Below are positions 17,416-27,216 of a stretch of 64,000 nt of DNA, piece after piece. A program made the position numbers and the translations under genes. This DNA comes from Georhizobium profundi (GTDB lineage Bacteria; Pseudomonadota; Alphaproteobacteria; Rhizobiales; Rhizobiaceae). The stretch covers positions 1,202,001-1,266,000 of the forward strand of contig NZ_CP032509.1 of NCBI RefSeq assembly GCF_003952725.1. The letters run 5' to 3'. Each line of letters opens with the position of its first letter. Positions within the stretch are counted from its first letter, which is position 1. A model generated the notes under the pieces. It made no database searches. It was not told the origin of the DNA and saw only the letters and a list, made by a program, of their open reading frames with translations.

Positions 17416-18087
17416 ATGATCGACCGCAGCGTTCTCATCGGCAAGCTGGCGCAATGTGCCGAGCGCGGCGATCTGCCGGCCGGCTTTGAACTCATGAGCA
17501 GCTTCGTCGGCGCCGAGCATTACATGCTCGCCCGCCAGGACATGCTCAACGAAGATGGCTTCGACCACATCGTCTCGTCCAACTGGCCGTTCGACCTCGT
17601 GCGCACGCTCGGGCAGCATGTGATCAAGCAGCAGTCCAAGCGCAACGAACTCGAACGCTGCATGGCGATCATGGAGCCGGCTTTTATCCGCGCGCCGGCG
17701 ACGTTGAGAATGCCCGAGCACCTGAGCCGCATCTACTGCGCCTTCCCGTTCTGCACGGGCCAGGCGCGGCTCTCGGTCATCTTCCTGTTTCGCAGCGATA
17801 TCGTCGTTGCGCGCGAACGGGTTCACGATGTCGCCTTGCTCAGCGCGTATTTCGCAGCGCGATTCGACGAAGCCACCTACGTTCCGTCCAGCGTTCTCGA
17901 TCTGACCGAGCGTGAGATCGAGTGCCTGAACTGGATCGCCGAAGGCAAGACCAGCGACGAGATCTCGATGATCATCGGCATCTCGCGGAACACGGTGAAC
18001 AACTACATCACGAGCATCATGCGCAAGACGGCGACGAAGACCCGATCGGAAGCGATCGCTTACGCTGTCAGACATAGCTTGATCTAA
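17416..18087 (+). CDS. visN: LuxR-family flagellar master regulator VisN
   Basis: 223 residues. The N-terminal ligand-binding-like domain (1-150) precedes a C-terminal LuxR HTH: LDLTEREIECLNWIAEGKTSDEISMIIGISRNTVNNYITSIMRKTATKTRSEAIAYAVRH. In S. meliloti VisN and VisR act together as a heterodimeric activator at the top of the motility cascade, mainly by activating rem. Placement directly before visR and after fliF identifies it. Start ATG at 17416. Confidence 0.92.
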   Translation: MIDRSVLIGKLAQCAERGDLPAGFELMSSFVGAEHYMLARQDMLNEDGFDHIVSSNWPFDLVRTLGQHVIKQQSKRNELERCMAIMEPAFIRAPATLRMPEHLSRIYCAFPFCTGQARLSVIFLFRSDIVVARERVHDVALLSAYFAARFDEATYVPSSVLDLTEREIECLNWIAEGKTSDEISMIIGISRNTVNNYITSIMRKTATKTRSEAIAYAVRHSLI

Positions 18088-18092
18088 GGAGG
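18086..18092 (+). promoter_or_regulatory. Strong ribosome binding site deciding the visR TTG start
   Basis: AAGGAGG at 18086-18092 overlaps the visN stop codon and lies 8 bases before the TTG at 18101. No ATG or GTG stands at a comparable distance, so this supports the TTG start and coupled translation of visN and visR. Confidence 0.75.
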
Positions 18093-18100
18093 CCACCGCG

Positions 18101-18841
18101 TTGAACATTCAAATCGGTCACACCAAAACTGCCGGGCAACCGACATTTCAGGTCAAGGACAAAGAGTGCTCGGTGGTTGCGATCGACGAGCAGTTGCGCG
18201 AGATGGCCGAGGCACTTGGCGCCGAAAGCCGTTTTCTTCTTCGGCTATCGCCAAATGCCGCGCGCGCGGCGACGCACTGCGTGCTGAGCCGGTGCGCCGG
18301 CAAGGGCAGCGGCGACATCGCGACCGGCTTCAATGCGCGCTTCTCGCGGGCCGTGATCGGGCACATGGAACGTTCGCTGGCTCCGCTGATCCACGGTTTC
18401 GCCAGCTCGCCAGATTTGAACGGCTGTGCTTCGCAGATGGGCGAGGTAGGGTGCCTGCCGGTGACGGCCGAGGGGCTCGACATCATCGCGTTTCCGGTCA
18501 AGCTTGGTGGTCTCGGCAATGGCTTGACGCTGTTTGCCGGTGAGGACCTGTCCTGTGACGCGGAAATGCTGCTCAACCTTCATCGCCGCAGTTTCAAGGT
18601 GATGAAGCTTCTCCTGATGCTCGACATTCGCGAAGCAGCACCACGCCAGAAGCTCAATGAGCGGGAACTGGAATGCCTGCAACTGGCCGGTGACGGCTTG
18701 AAATCAGAAGCGATCGCCGACCGCCTGGAACTGTCGGTCCACACGGTCAACGCCTATCTCGGCACGGCGACTGCGAAGCTCGATTCCGTCAATCGCATCC
18801 AGGCGATCGCCAAGGCGATCCGTCTCGGATATCTCGCCTGA
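18101..18841 (+). CDS. visR: LuxR-family flagellar master regulator VisR
   Basis: 246 residues. An autoinducer-domain-like N terminus is followed by a LuxR HTH (LNERELECLQLAGDGLKSEAIADRLELSVHTVNAYLGTATAKLDSVNRIQAIAKAIRLGYLA). It is the partner of VisN, 13 bases downstream. The TTG start is supported by the full AAGGAGG site. Its HTH resembles that of the 73-residue protein at 4460-4681. Confidence 0.92.
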   Translation: MNIQIGHTKTAGQPTFQVKDKECSVVAIDEQLREMAEALGAESRFLLRLSPNAARAATHCVLSRCAGKGSGDIATGFNARFSRAVIGHMERSLAPLIHGFASSPDLNGCASQMGEVGCLPVTAEGLDIIAFPVKLGGLGNGLTLFAGEDLSCDAEMLLNLHRRSFKVMKLLLMLDIREAAPRQKLNERELECLQLAGDGLKSEAIADRLELSVHTVNAYLGTATAKLDSVNRIQAIAKAIRLGYLA

Positions 18842-18893
18842 TACCATCCGAAGCTGCACAGGGTAGACTGCAGCGCGCTATTGCGCTGCCAAT

Positions 18894-19337
18894 TCAGTGC
18901 GGGAGATGGAGCGCGCCGACAGACTTGCGGAAGCGCGACTTGAGCAGGCTTTCCGACAGGAGAAGCGTGTTCACTTCAGGATCCTCGGAGGGATCGTCGA
19001 AGGCGATGTGGCTGATCTCGACGCCGCCCTGCGCATCCTCAAGCGTGAGGCGGGTATAGATCGTCACGCCTTCCGGTCGCAACTCCAGGTCGAGCACAAC
19101 GCGCGGCCGCGTCGACCAGTCCAGCCAGTAATCGCCACCAATACCGAGCGACACGGTACCCGGCAGGAAATAGAGCTCTGCTGCTGAAGCGACGAGGTCG
19201 GCGAGGTCGCCGTAGCACTCGAATTTCAACATCGAGATCAGATCGCCGGCGTCGATCAGACGCAATTCGCTGGCCACCGGGCGCAGTGCCTCGGCAACGA
19301 TCATTTCGCGTTCGGCGGTGCAGCTTGTCTTCATCAT
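18894..19337 (-). CDS. Conserved-type hypothetical protein of the flhB operon
   Basis: 147 residues, no recognised domain, no signal peptide or membrane segment. Features are an N-terminal helical part and a beta-rich middle (VSLGIGGDYWLDWSTRPRVVLDLELRPEGVTIYTRLTLED). It starts 5 bases after the flhB stop in the leftward operon motA-fliM-fliN-fliG-flhB, so it is expressed with rotor and export-gate genes. An unnamed gene sits at this place in S. meliloti too, as far as recalled. It ends 52 bases from the convergent visR. Confidence 0.8.
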   Translation of the reverse strand: MMKTSCTAEREMIVAEALRPVASELRLIDAGDLISMLKFECYGDLADLVASAAELYFLPGTVSLGIGGDYWLDWSTRPRVVLDLELRPEGVTIYTRLTLEDAQGGVEISHIAFDDPSEDPEVNTLLLSESLLKSRFRKSVGALHLPH

Positions 19338-19342
19338 GGCGG

Positions 19343-20434
19343 TTAACTGGCCTTGACTGGTTGCGACTGTGCGGGCTTGGCGTAGACCTGATGAATCAGC
19401 TCGGCGACGGCCCGGTAAAATTCCGTGGGTATGACACTATCCACGGAGACTTGCGCAAAGATGGAGCGGGCGAGCGGTGGCTCCTCGAAAATCGGGATGC
19501 CATGCTCTTGAGCAATCTCGCGAATTTTCAACGCGATGAGATCCTGACCCTTGGCGACGACTAGCGGTGCGCCGCCTTCCTCGCGGACATAGCGAAGCGC
19601 AACGGCATAATGCGTCGGGTTGGTGATGACGAGCGTCGCGCGGGGGACCGCGGCGATCATGCGCCGGCGTGCGCGGTCACGGGCAAGCGAGCGCTGCCGT
19701 GACTTGACGATCGGGTCGCCTTCGGACTGCTTGTATTCGTCCTTCACTTCCTGTCGCGTCATGCGCAGGTCGTTGTGCCAGTCGAAGCGCGTCCACAAGA
19801 CGTCGACTGCCGCGATCGCTGCAGTGGCGATCAAAACGACGATGATGACCTTGCCGACCATGGCCCTCATCATGTCGAGGATCGTTGCGGGATCGGAGAA
19901 CATGGCAGCCAGAACGCCGAAATAATCGTCGCTGAGCACGACACCGATGATCGACGAGACGACCAGAATCTTGAACAGCGACTTGGCGAATTCCACCATG
20001 CCCTTGACGCTGTAGATGCGCTTGATCCCCTTCATCAGGGAAATGCGTTCCATCTTTGGCTGGACGCGGTTCAGGACCGGACGTGGCATGTTCTGGAACA
20101 CGGACGCCGCGATGCCGAAAGTGATCATCAAGACGAAGGCGGGCAGCAGCACCGCGCCGGATTCCATGAAGAGGTGCTGGAACAGGAAGACGGCGTCCTG
20201 ACCGGTCGCTAGCGAAAGCTCTTCCGGCTTCTCGAAGACGTCGACAAGCGAACTGGTCAGACGCGCAGCGCCGGCCGGCAGGAAGAAAACAAAGAATATG
20301 AGGATTGCAAGGGCGGAACCGAAGAGCGGCAGTTCGCGGGAGAAGGGCACGTTGCCCTTGTCCATCGCATCGCGCAATTTCTTCTCTGACGGTTCTTCTG
20401 TTTTGCTGTCTTTATCCTGATCCTCAGCCATCAT
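19343..20434 (-). CDS. flhB: Flagellar export gate protein FlhB
   Basis: 363 residues. It switches the type III export apparatus from rod/hook to filament substrates by self-cleavage. Four hydrophobic segments (about 38-55, 92-113, 150-168, 193-213) precede a cytosolic domain with the NPTH cleavage motif at 272-275 ([13 protein letters not shown]). The acidic/polar N terminus (EEPSEKKL) is typical. It lies 50 bases downstream of fliG in the same operon. Confidence 0.97.
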   Translation of the reverse strand: MMAEDQDKDSKTEEPSEKKLRDAMDKGNVPFSRELPLFGSALAILIFFVFFLPAGAARLTSSLVDVFEKPEELSLATGQDAVFLFQHLFMESGAVLLPAFVLMITFGIAASVFQNMPRPVLNRVQPKMERISLMKGIKRIYSVKGMVEFAKSLFKILVVSSIIGVVLSDDYFGVLAAMFSDPATILDMMRAMVGKVIIVVLIATAAIAAVDVLWTRFDWHNDLRMTRQEVKDEYKQSEGDPIVKSRQRSLARDRARRRMIAAVPRATLVITNPTHYAVALRYVREEGGAPLVVAKGQDLIALKIREIAQEHGIPIFEEPPLARSIFAQVSVDSVIPTEFYRAVAELIHQVYAKPAQSQPVKAS

Positions 20435-20484
20435 GGCTCCATGGTAGGAACGTCAGGAAGACATTGCGTCCCGGCAGTACCGCA

Positions 20485-21516
20485 TCATGCGGCCTGTGGC
20501 GTATCCCTGCGTTCCTTTAGGACGATTCGGCCTGCCGCAGCCAGACGGATCGCTTCCTGGGCGATTGAGCGGCGGGCGACTTCCGTATCGCGCGGCGACC
20601 CACCGCCACCGGCAAGGTCCGCTTCGATCATGCGGCGCTGGCGTGCACCCAGTGAGCCGAGGACCGTTTCGCGAAGTTCCGGCCGTGTGTCGCGGAGAGC
20701 CGCAGTGATGAGATCGTTGGAGATGTCGTCGAACAGCATGACGCGGCTCTTGGAGGGCATTTCCAGGATATCTTCGAACAGGAAAATCTTGGGGCGAACG
20801 CGCTCGACGGCTTTGGTGCTGATCGAGCCCAGAGCGCCGAGAAGCGCGTCGACCTGCGGTTTCTCCAGTTCGTTCATGATGTCGGCGACCTTGTTGGTGC
20901 CGGTGGAATTGCGGTCGGCTTCGAGCGCCTCGACGAGATCGACGACCCGCTTGTGAATGATCTCGGCGATCTTCGGGTTCACCTCCTTCATGTTCACGGT
21001 GCGGTGCATGATGTCCGCGCGCTTTTCGTCCGGCAGCTGCAGGAGCGTCTTGGCGGCGAAGGCGGAGGGAAGTTGCGTGACGATATAGGCCACTGTCTGC
21101 GGGTGTTCGCGCGTCAGGAAGTTGCCGATGACGACAGGATCGGCGTCCTGAAGGCGGTCCCAGATCGATGTCTCGAGCGCCTGGAAGAACGTGCGCCGGC
21201 CGAGCAGACCGTCCACTTCGTCTGGCGGCAGGCCTTCTTCCAGAATGTCTTCCATGGCACGGGCATTATCCATCAGGCCGGTGCCCTCGGTGAAGAGGTC
21301 CTCGAACTCGCTGACCAGCACCTCCAGCTCGTCGGCCGGGATCGTGCGCAGTGTCTGCGCATTGGCGATGATCAGCTGAAGCTCTGACGAGGCAAAATAT
21401 TTCAGGAGCTTGCCGGCAACCGGCTTGCCCATAGCGATCAGGATTGCGGCTGCTTTCTGCGCTTTGGTCAATGCGGGCGCGGGTTCGGCCTGAGCATATT
21501 CGGTGAACGCGTTCAT
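20485..21516 (-). CDS. fliG: Flagellar rotor switch protein FliG
   Basis: 343 residues. FliG links FliF to FliM and makes the torque contact with the stator. The middle domain has the EHPQ motif (LTREHPQTVAYIVTQLPSAFAAKTLLQLPD). The C-terminal torque helix region contains the charged run SKSRVMLFDDISNDLITAALRDTRPELRE and SLGARQRRMIEADL. Start ATG at 21514-21516, 28 bases after fliN. Confidence 0.96.
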   Translation of the reverse strand: MNAFTEYAQAEPAPALTKAQKAAAILIAMGKPVAGKLLKYFASSELQLIIANAQTLRTIPADELEVLVSEFEDLFTEGTGLMDNARAMEDILEEGLPPDEVDGLLGRRTFFQALETSIWDRLQDADPVVIGNFLTREHPQTVAYIVTQLPSAFAAKTLLQLPDEKRADIMHRTVNMKEVNPKIAEIIHKRVVDLVEALEADRNSTGTNKVADIMNELEKPQVDALLGALGSISTKAVERVRPKIFLFEDILEMPSKSRVMLFDDISNDLITAALRDTRPELRETVLGSLGARQRRMIEADLAGGGGSPRDTEVARRSIAQEAIRLAAAGRIVLKERRDTPQAA

Positions 21517-21544
21517 CGCGCTTCCCTTCTCGCTTGATGTCGGT

Positions 21545-22207
21545 TTACTTCGATTTCTCAGTCATGACTTCGATCAGGCGAATGCCGAAACGGTTGTCAT
21601 CACCGTCCAGCACCGTGATCTCGCCGCGGCCGAAATGGCGTCCATTCACTAGGATGTCGACCGGCTCGCCGATCTGGCGATCCAGCGCAATGAGCGAGCC
21701 TTCGGAAAGGTTCATCAGGCTCGCCACCGGCAGGCGGCTGGTGCCGAGAACGATCTGCATGTCGATCGGGATGTCCATGACCAGATCGTAATTGCCGGTC
21801 TCGGCCACGTTGTTGATCGCAGAGCCCGATTTCGCGCGGTGGCTGTCGCTCGTCCGGCGCGCAGGCTTTTCAGGCTCCGGCGCGAAGAGAGCTGCGGTCG
21901 GCTCATCGTCGAACAGAGGCGTCTCAGCACCAAACATTCCGTCGAGACTTGCGCCGGCAGGGCTTGCGTCGAAGGGGCTTGGCCCGTCGTCGAAGTCGCT
22001 GCCGAAATCGGCCGGGAAGGCCTTGCTCGGTCCTGTTGCGGCATTCGTCATTTCGCTGACACTCTCCAAATCCTCAGCCGACGACACGCCGTCGGTATCC
22101 TTGCGCAGCACTCCGCGCAGACCATCGATGGCCCGGTTCAATTCCTCATCGGAGCCATCGCCGCGCTCGATTTCGCGGTTCAATTCCGGCTGACCAGCCA
22201 TTCCCAT
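21545..22207 (-). CDS. fliN: Flagellar switch protein FliN with long N-terminal extension
   Basis: 220 residues, longer than the 110-140 of enteric FliN. The C-terminal 80 residues are the SpoA domain ([72 protein letters not shown]). The first 135 residues are acidic, Pro/Ala-rich and probably disordered. The extension begins with [15 protein letters not shown], which resembles the CheY-binding LSQxEIDALL segment normally at the N terminus of FliM. It is between fliM and fliG in the motA operon. Confidence 0.93.
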   Translation of the reverse strand: MGMAGQPELNREIERGDGSDEELNRAIDGLRGVLRKDTDGVSSAEDLESVSEMTNAATGPSKAFPADFGSDFDDGPSPFDASPAGASLDGMFGAETPLFDDEPTAALFAPEPEKPARRTSDSHRAKSGSAINNVAETGNYDLVMDIPIDMQIVLGTSRLPVASLMNLSEGSLIALDRQIGEPVDILVNGRHFGRGEITVLDGDDNRFGIRLIEVMTEKSK

Positions 22208-22232
22208 GTCTCCATCGACATATGCTGCCGCA

Positions 22233-23156
22233 TCATGCGGTCAGTTCCTTCATCAAATCTTCTTCGCTGCCATGGCGCTCCTGGAGGCGCACCATGTAGC
22301 GTTCGCCGGACTTGCCGAGTTCGCACCAGAACAGGTCCTTGCCGTTGGCACGCAGAAGAACGCGGGTGTCCTTCGTATCGGCAAACGGGATGACCGAGCC
22401 CGGCTGAAGCCTGGCGACGGTTCCGAGCGAAAGTGGCACCAGACGAATGCGGGCCTCGAGCCCGACATTGGACTTCTGAACCTTTTCGCTCAGTTGCTCG
22501 GTCCAGTGTTTCGGCCGGGTGTCGATCTTCGCGGTGGCAGGTTCGGCGATCTTCGTCTTCAGAACCACCGCCTGAGGCACCATGGCGCGCAGCTTGAAGC
22601 TGGCCTTGCCGATCGTGACGCCCAGGACGAGAACTGCCGAGAAATCAGCGGACGAGGCATCGCTTTCGCGCTTGAGCGGGCCCTGGAACGGATTGGAGCA
22701 GATCGCCCGATCGCAGTTCGGGTAAACCGCCTTGCGCAGGGTCTCGGCAAAGGTTTCGAAGAGCAGCTTGGCGACGTCCTGTTCGATCTCCGACAGAGGA
22801 CGCGATGCCGGCACGCCGTCGCTCTCGCCGCCGAGCAGCCGCTCGGTCATGGCGATGACGAAGGCTGAATCGACGGCAAGCAGCAGGTCCAGCGACCAGC
22901 CTTCGATCGTGGTCTCGCACAGAACATCCTGAGCACCGAATGTCGCAGCCATGTCGGCCCGCACACCCTGCGGCGCGGTTTCGGGAACGACCGACACCGC
23001 AACGCTGGTTGCCTGCAGCAGGGCTTCCGCCAGGCGATCGGCGGTTGCCTTGCCGATGGCCGCCATCTGCGCCTCGATGACCGATGCCTCGCCGAGGCGC
23101 CCGGTCATGCGGGCCAGAAGTGCGGTATCCATGGGTTTGGTGACGGCCATGCCCAT
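22233..23156 (-). CDS. fliM: Flagellar switch protein FliM (divergent)
   Basis: 307 residues, shorter than most FliM. A CheC-like middle domain ([24 protein letters not shown], then [22 protein letters not shown]) is followed by a SpoA-type C terminus ([30 protein letters not shown]). The usual N-terminal CheY-binding peptide LSQxEIDALL is not present in the first 30 residues. Position between motA and fliN fixes the identity. The start is ATG at 23154-23156 or the next Met two codons later. Confidence 0.9.
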   Translation of the reverse strand: MGMAVTKPMDTALLARMTGRLGEASVIEAQMAAIGKATADRLAEALLQATSVAVSVVPETAPQGVRADMAATFGAQDVLCETTIEGWSLDLLLAVDSAFVIAMTERLLGGESDGVPASRPLSEIEQDVAKLLFETFAETLRKAVYPNCDRAICSNPFQGPLKRESDASSADFSAVLVLGVTIGKASFKLRAMVPQAVVLKTKIAEPATAKIDTRPKHWTEQLSEKVQKSNVGLEARIRLVPLSLGTVARLQPGSVIPFADTKDTRVLLRANGKDLFWCELGKSGERYMVRLQERHGSEEDLMKELTA

Positions 23157-23160
23157 TGTC

Positions 23161-24033
23161 TCAGGCTGCCTTCGCGTCGCCGCCGGGGTTCATCATTTCC
23201 TGCTCAACGGCATCGATCGAAGGACGCTCGTAGGCAGAGATCGTCTTGCGGCCGTGCTCGAGCGCAACCTGAGGAACCGAGCCGTTCATGTAGGCGAGCA
23301 GGGTCTGCTTGACGATGACGTAAAGGCGGTTCTGCTTTTCGCGAACGATCTTGATGTTGGTCGCGATCGGGCCCAGCACGTTGTAGGACAGGAAGATGCC
23401 GAGGAAGGTGCCGACGAGTGCCGCGCCGATCAGACCGCCGAGGATTTCCGGAGACTGGTCGATGGCGCCCATGGCCTTGATGACGCCGAGAACGGCGGCG
23501 ATGATGCCGATGGCGGGGCAGGCGTCGGAAACAGTCGTCATGGAATGGTAAGGCTTCATGCGGTCGCGCACGATCGTCTGGATTTCCTCGTCCATCAGCG
23601 CTTCGATCTCGTGGGGACGCGCATTGCCGATGATGATGAGGCGGACATAGTCGCAGATGAATGCGGTGAGGTCCTTGTTGGCCAGTACCGTCGGCGCAGC
23701 CTTAAACAGCTCGGACTCTTCCGGGTTGTCGATGTGGCTTTCGATCTCGTTGCGCGACTTGGCGCGCAGGTCGCGCATCAGCGTATAGAGCACGCCGAGC
23801 GTATCGAGATATTCGCGCTGCTTCGGAACCTTGTAGCGCAGTGCCTCGCCGATGGCCTTGCCCGTGTCCTTAATGGTCTTCACGGGGTTCGCCATGATGA
23901 AGGCGCCCAGCGCCGCACCGCCGATGATGACGAGCTCGAAGGGCTGCATCAACACCTCGAGGTGTCCACCCATGGCCATGAAGCCACCGAGGATGGAACC
24001 GAATGTGAGGATGAGGCCGATAAGGATGTTCAT
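23161..24033 (-). CDS. motA: Flagellar stator protein MotA
   Basis: 290 residues, four membrane segments: two near the N terminus ([37 protein letters not shown]) and two after the cytosolic loop ([40 protein letters not shown]). MotA surrounds MotB and converts proton flow into torque; the conserved charged loop contacts FliG. It is the first gene of the leftward operon, with a matching upstream element 37-58 bases away. Confidence 0.97.
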   Translation of the reverse strand: MNILIGLILTFGSILGGFMAMGGHLEVLMQPFELVIIGGAALGAFIMANPVKTIKDTGKAIGEALRYKVPKQREYLDTLGVLYTLMRDLRAKSRNEIESHIDNPEESELFKAAPTVLANKDLTAFICDYVRLIIIGNARPHEIEALMDEEIQTIVRDRMKPYHSMTTVSDACPAIGIIAAVLGVIKAMGAIDQSPEILGGLIGAALVGTFLGIFLSYNVLGPIATNIKIVREKQNRLYVIVKQTLLAYMNGSVPQVALEHGRKTISAYERPSIDAVEQEMMNPGGDAKAA

Positions 24034-24069
24034 GAACTCTCTCGCGCAGCTGGCGTGGTATCAATCTGA

Positions 24070-24091
24070 CTACGCACCGGGGCTTGCGTGA
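24070..24091 (-). promoter_or_regulatory. Flagellar-type upstream element (motA copy)
   Basis: On the minus strand TTCACGCAAG, nine bases, then GTAG. It is 36 bases before the motA start codon. With the copy on the plus strand at 24150-24171 it gives each of the two divergent operons its own element. Confidence 0.55.
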
Positions 24092-24149
24092 AGCTGGTTG
24101 CTCGGCTGTTCATTAGCAATCGATTAACACGCCAGGCGATCATCAAGCC

Positions 24150-24171
24150 TCGCGCAAGCCAGCCGACCTAT
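24150..24171 (+). promoter_or_regulatory. Flagellar-type upstream element (DUF1217-flgF-fliI copy)
   Basis: TCGCGCAAG (24150-24158), nine bases, then CTAT (24168-24171), 66 bases before the ATG at 24238. It shares its YTCRCGCAAG core and spacing with the other copies. Confidence 0.55.
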
Positions 24172-24237
24172 CGCTCGCACTCAGGGTGCTGAACTGCGCG
24201 GGCCCTCTCGCGCCGACGAGCGGGGGTCTCTCAAAGA

Positions 24238-25020
24238 ATGACCACGACATTCACCAGCTATCGACTGCTGGCTTCCGATCTGCCGCGTTCGATCGCGCGC
24301 GTTTCGGAGGAACCCCTCGTTGCGCGCGAAACCGCCTATTTCCGTGAGACTGTCGGCAACATCAAATCGATCGACGAATTCATGGCGGACGACCGTGTCT
24401 ATCGCTATGCGCTGAAGGCGCACGGGCTGGAGGACATGACCTATGCCAAAGCGTTCATTCGCAAGGTTCTGACCGAAGGCGTCGCCAACGACGATAGCTT
24501 CGCCAACAAGCTGGCCGACACGCGCTACAAGGAATTTGCGCAGGCGTTCAATTTCGAGACGCATGGCGCCGCCGCAACCAGCTTCGACGCGGCGCAGCAG
24601 AAGACCATCGACAAATATATGCGCCAGACGCTCGAAGAGAGCGCTGGTGCCGACAACAACGGCGTGCGGCTCGCGCTCTACTTCGAGCGCATGGCGCCGC
24701 GGCTGGAGAACACCTACGAGATCCTGGCGGACGAAGCGCTCGCGGAAGTCGTGCGCACGTCGCTCAACCTGCCGGACGAGTTCGCCGCAACCGACATCGA
24801 CAAGCAGGCGGCCTATTTCGAAGACCAGTTCAGTCTGGCGGATTTCAAGGATCCCGCAAGGCTCGGCGATTTCATCGACCGGTTCACGACCCTTTGGGAA
24901 ATGAAGAACCCATCGCAGGGGACGCTCGATACGTCCGCTCTTTTCGGCACGCAGGGCGCCGCGGGCATTTCGCCCGATCTTCTCCTGTCCATCAACACAC
25001 TCAAGCTCGGAGGACGGTGA
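24238..25020 (+). CDS. DUF1217 family flagellar-region protein
   Basis: 260 residues matching the DUF1217 family (PF06748), found mainly in flagellar clusters of alphaproteobacteria. Visible family features: SYRLLASDLPRSIARVSEEPLVARETAYF, KSIDEFMADDRVYRYALKAHGLEDM and RQTLEESAGADNNGVRLALYFERMAP. No signal peptide or membrane segment. The function is unknown; co-transcription with flgF and fliI (flgF starts 3 bases after the stop) points to rod/export assembly. Confidence 0.88.
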   Translation: MTTTFTSYRLLASDLPRSIARVSEEPLVARETAYFRETVGNIKSIDEFMADDRVYRYALKAHGLEDMTYAKAFIRKVLTEGVANDDSFANKLADTRYKEFAQAFNFETHGAAATSFDAAQQKTIDKYMRQTLEESAGADNNGVRLALYFERMAPRLENTYEILADEALAEVVRTSLNLPDEFAATDIDKQAAYFEDQFSLADFKDPARLGDFIDRFTTLWEMKNPSQGTLDTSALFGTQGAAGISPDLLLSINTLKLGGR

Positions 25021-25023
25021 TCC

Positions 25024-25752
25024 ATGGATACCGCTCTTTACGTCTCGCTGTCGTCTCAGATCGCGCTCGAGCGGCGCCTGACGACGCTCTCGGACAACGT
25101 CGCCAACTCCAACACGGTCGGCTTTCGCGCCACCGAAGTGAAGTTCGAGGAACTGGTCGACAATCGTCGCCCTGCCGACGTCACCTTCGTGTCCTCGGGC
25201 GAAAACTACCTCTCCACGCGCAATGGCGGTTTGCAGCAGACGGGCAGTGCGCTCGATTTCGCCGTGCAGGGCGATGCCTGGTTCTCCATCGAGACACCCG
25301 CCGGCCCGGCGCTGACGCGCGACGGCCGTTTCACGATGACGGAGGATGGTGCGCTCGTGACGTTGAATGGCTATCCAGTGCTCGATCCGGGCGGCGCTGC
25401 CATCCAGCTCGATGCTGCGGGCGGCGAACCGGAAGTTTCGCGCGACGGCGCGCTTCGCCAGAACGGCGTGCAGCTTGCCGCACTCGGGCTCTTCACCTTC
25501 AATCCTGCCAATGGCTACAGCCGGCACGACAACAGCGCGATCCTGCCCAATGGCGAGCCGGAAGCTGTCGTCGATCGCTTCGACGTGGGCGTCGTGCAGG
25601 GCTTCATCGAAAAGTCCAACGTCAACGCCGTTTCGGAGATGACCCAGCTCATCATGGTCACGCGTCAGTTCGAGAACGTGTCCGCGCTCGTGCGAGATGC
25701 CGAACGGATCAAGCAGGACGCTATCCGCACGCTTGGCGGCAGCAACACCTAG
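25024..25752 (+). CDS. flgF: Flagellar proximal rod protein FlgF
   Basis: 242 residues. The N-terminal rod signature MDTALYVSLSSQIALERRLTTLSDNVANSNTVGFRATEV and the C-terminal heptad-repeat end VQGFIEKSNVNAVSEMTQLIMVTRQFENVSALVRDAERIKQDAIRTLG are typical of the FlgE/F/G axial family. FlgF forms part of the proximal rod. The length and place before fliI fit the rhizobial flgF. ATG at 25024. Confidence 0.94.
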   Translation: MDTALYVSLSSQIALERRLTTLSDNVANSNTVGFRATEVKFEELVDNRRPADVTFVSSGENYLSTRNGGLQQTGSALDFAVQGDAWFSIETPAGPALTRDGRFTMTEDGALVTLNGYPVLDPGGAAIQLDAAGGEPEVSRDGALRQNGVQLAALGLFTFNPANGYSRHDNSAILPNGEPEAVVDRFDVGVVQGFIEKSNVNAVSEMTQLIMVTRQFENVSALVRDAERIKQDAIRTLGGSNT

Positions 25753-25809
25753 AGCAACTTCGCGTTTCCCGGAAACGTCCAGTCAGCGTGAGGCCGGACA
25801 GAAAGCGAC

Positions 25810-27216
25810 ATGAGCGTGCACTCCCATTCGCACCGATCCGAGAAGCTGGATGCGCTCGCCAAGGTCGCACGTAAATTCGCCGAGCCGAGCGAAGCCATTC
25901 GCTATGGCGGCTATGTCCAGTCGATCGCGGCCGGCCATTACACCGTGTCCGGCCTTTCGCGTCATGTCCGGCTTGGCGAATTCGTGGTTCACCGAAGCCA
26001 GAGCGGCGACCATCTGGGCGAAGTCGTCAAGGTGGATACGGATACGGTCGTTGTCTGCCCGATCGAGGCTGGGGAGCCGATCGGTGTCAATGAAACGGTT
26101 TTCAGCCGCGGTGCCTTCAAGGTCGCTCCGGACCAGTCCTGGTGCGGGCGCACGATCAATGCCATGGGCCAGCCGATCGATGGCGGCCCTGAACTGGTAC
26201 CCGGCGCCAAGCGGCGCTCCGTCGTCAGCCAGCCGCCGCCGTCGATGAGCCGCCAGCGCGTCGAGACGCCGCTTCGCACGGGTGTGCGCGCCATCGACAT
26301 CTTCTCGCCGATTTGTCTGGGTCAGCGTTTGGGCGTCTTCGCCGGATCTGGTGTCGGCAAATCGACGCTGCTCTCGATGATCGCGCGGGCGAGCGCCTTC
26401 GATCGGGTTGTCATCTCACTCGTCGGCGAGCGCGGCCGCGAAGTGCGGGAATTCATCGAAGACACGCTCGGCGACAATCTGGCAAAGAGCGTTGTCGTCG
26501 TTGCCACGAGCGATGAGTCGCCGATGCTTCGCCGGCTTGCACCGCTGACCGCCATGACTGTTGCCGAGTATTTTCGCGACGCCGGGCAGAACGTGCTGAT
26601 GATCGTCGACAGCGTGACTCGTTTTGCCCATGCGGTGCGGGAAGTGGGCATCGCATCCGGCGAGGCGCCCATCGCGCGCGGCTACCCGGCCTCCGTCTTC
26701 ACCGAGCTGCCGAAGCTTCTGGAACGGGCAGGGCCAGGCGGGCGGGACGCGGGTTCGATCACGGCGATCGTGTCGATCCTCGTCGATGGTGACAATCACA
26801 ACGATCCGGTTGCGGATGCGACACGCGGCATTCTCGATGGCCACATCGTGCTCAGCCGTACGCTTGCGGAAGAGGGGCGCTATCCGCCAATCGATCCGCT
26901 TGCCTCCATCTCCCGTCTCGCCCGCAAGGCCTGGGCCGGTGACGAGGAAAAGCTCGTCACGCGGCTCAAGGCATTGATCCATCGTTTCGAGGAAACCCGC
27001 GACCTGCGCCTCATCGGCGGCTATCGCCCGGGAACCGACGCGGACATGGACATGGCCGTGAAGCAGGTGCCGGTCGTCTACGAGGTTCTGCGCCAGGGTC
27101 CCGACGATCCGCCAGCAGCCGACGCATTCGACGACCTGGCCCACGAAATGAAGAAGGCAGCCGGCCTCATCCAACCCGGCACTCCGCAGTCAGAGCCAAG
27201 CAAGGGACGCAAATGA
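25810..27216 (+). CDS. fliI: Flagellar export ATPase FliI
   Basis: 468 residues. This ATPase of the F1-beta/alpha family powers release and entry of export substrates at the cytosolic side of the gate. The Walker A loop is GSGVGKST at 179-186; a Walker B-like VLMIVDSVTRFAHAVREV and the export-ATPase signature PASVFTELPKLLERAG follow. The stop overlaps the next gene by 4 bases. Confidence 0.97.
   Translation: MSVHSHSHRSEKLDALAKVARKFAEPSEAIRYGGYVQSIAAGHYTVSGLSRHVRLGEFVVHRSQSGDHLGEVVKVDTDTVVVCPIEAGEPIGVNETVFSRGAFKVAPDQSWCGRTINAMGQPIDGGPELVPGAKRRSVVSQPPPSMSRQRVETPLRTGVRAIDIFSPICLGQRLGVFAGSGVGKSTLLSMIARASAFDRVVISLVGERGREVREFIEDTLGDNLAKSVVVVATSDESPMLRRLAPLTAMTVAEYFRDAGQNVLMIVDSVTRFAHAVREVGIASGEAPIARGYPASVFTELPKLLERAGPGGRDAGSITAIVSILVDGDNHNDPVADATRGILDGHIVLSRTLAEEGRYPPIDPLASISRLARKAWAGDEEKLVTRLKALIHRFEETRDLRLIGGYRPGTDADMDMAVKQVPVVYEVLRQGPDDPPAADAFDDLAHEMKKAAGLIQPGTPQSEPSKGRK

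Noticed and set aside
24181..25527. Minus-strand open frame of about 450 codons
   Set aside because: Antisense to the DUF1217 gene and flgF, with Arg/Glu/Ala-rich composition and no family motif.
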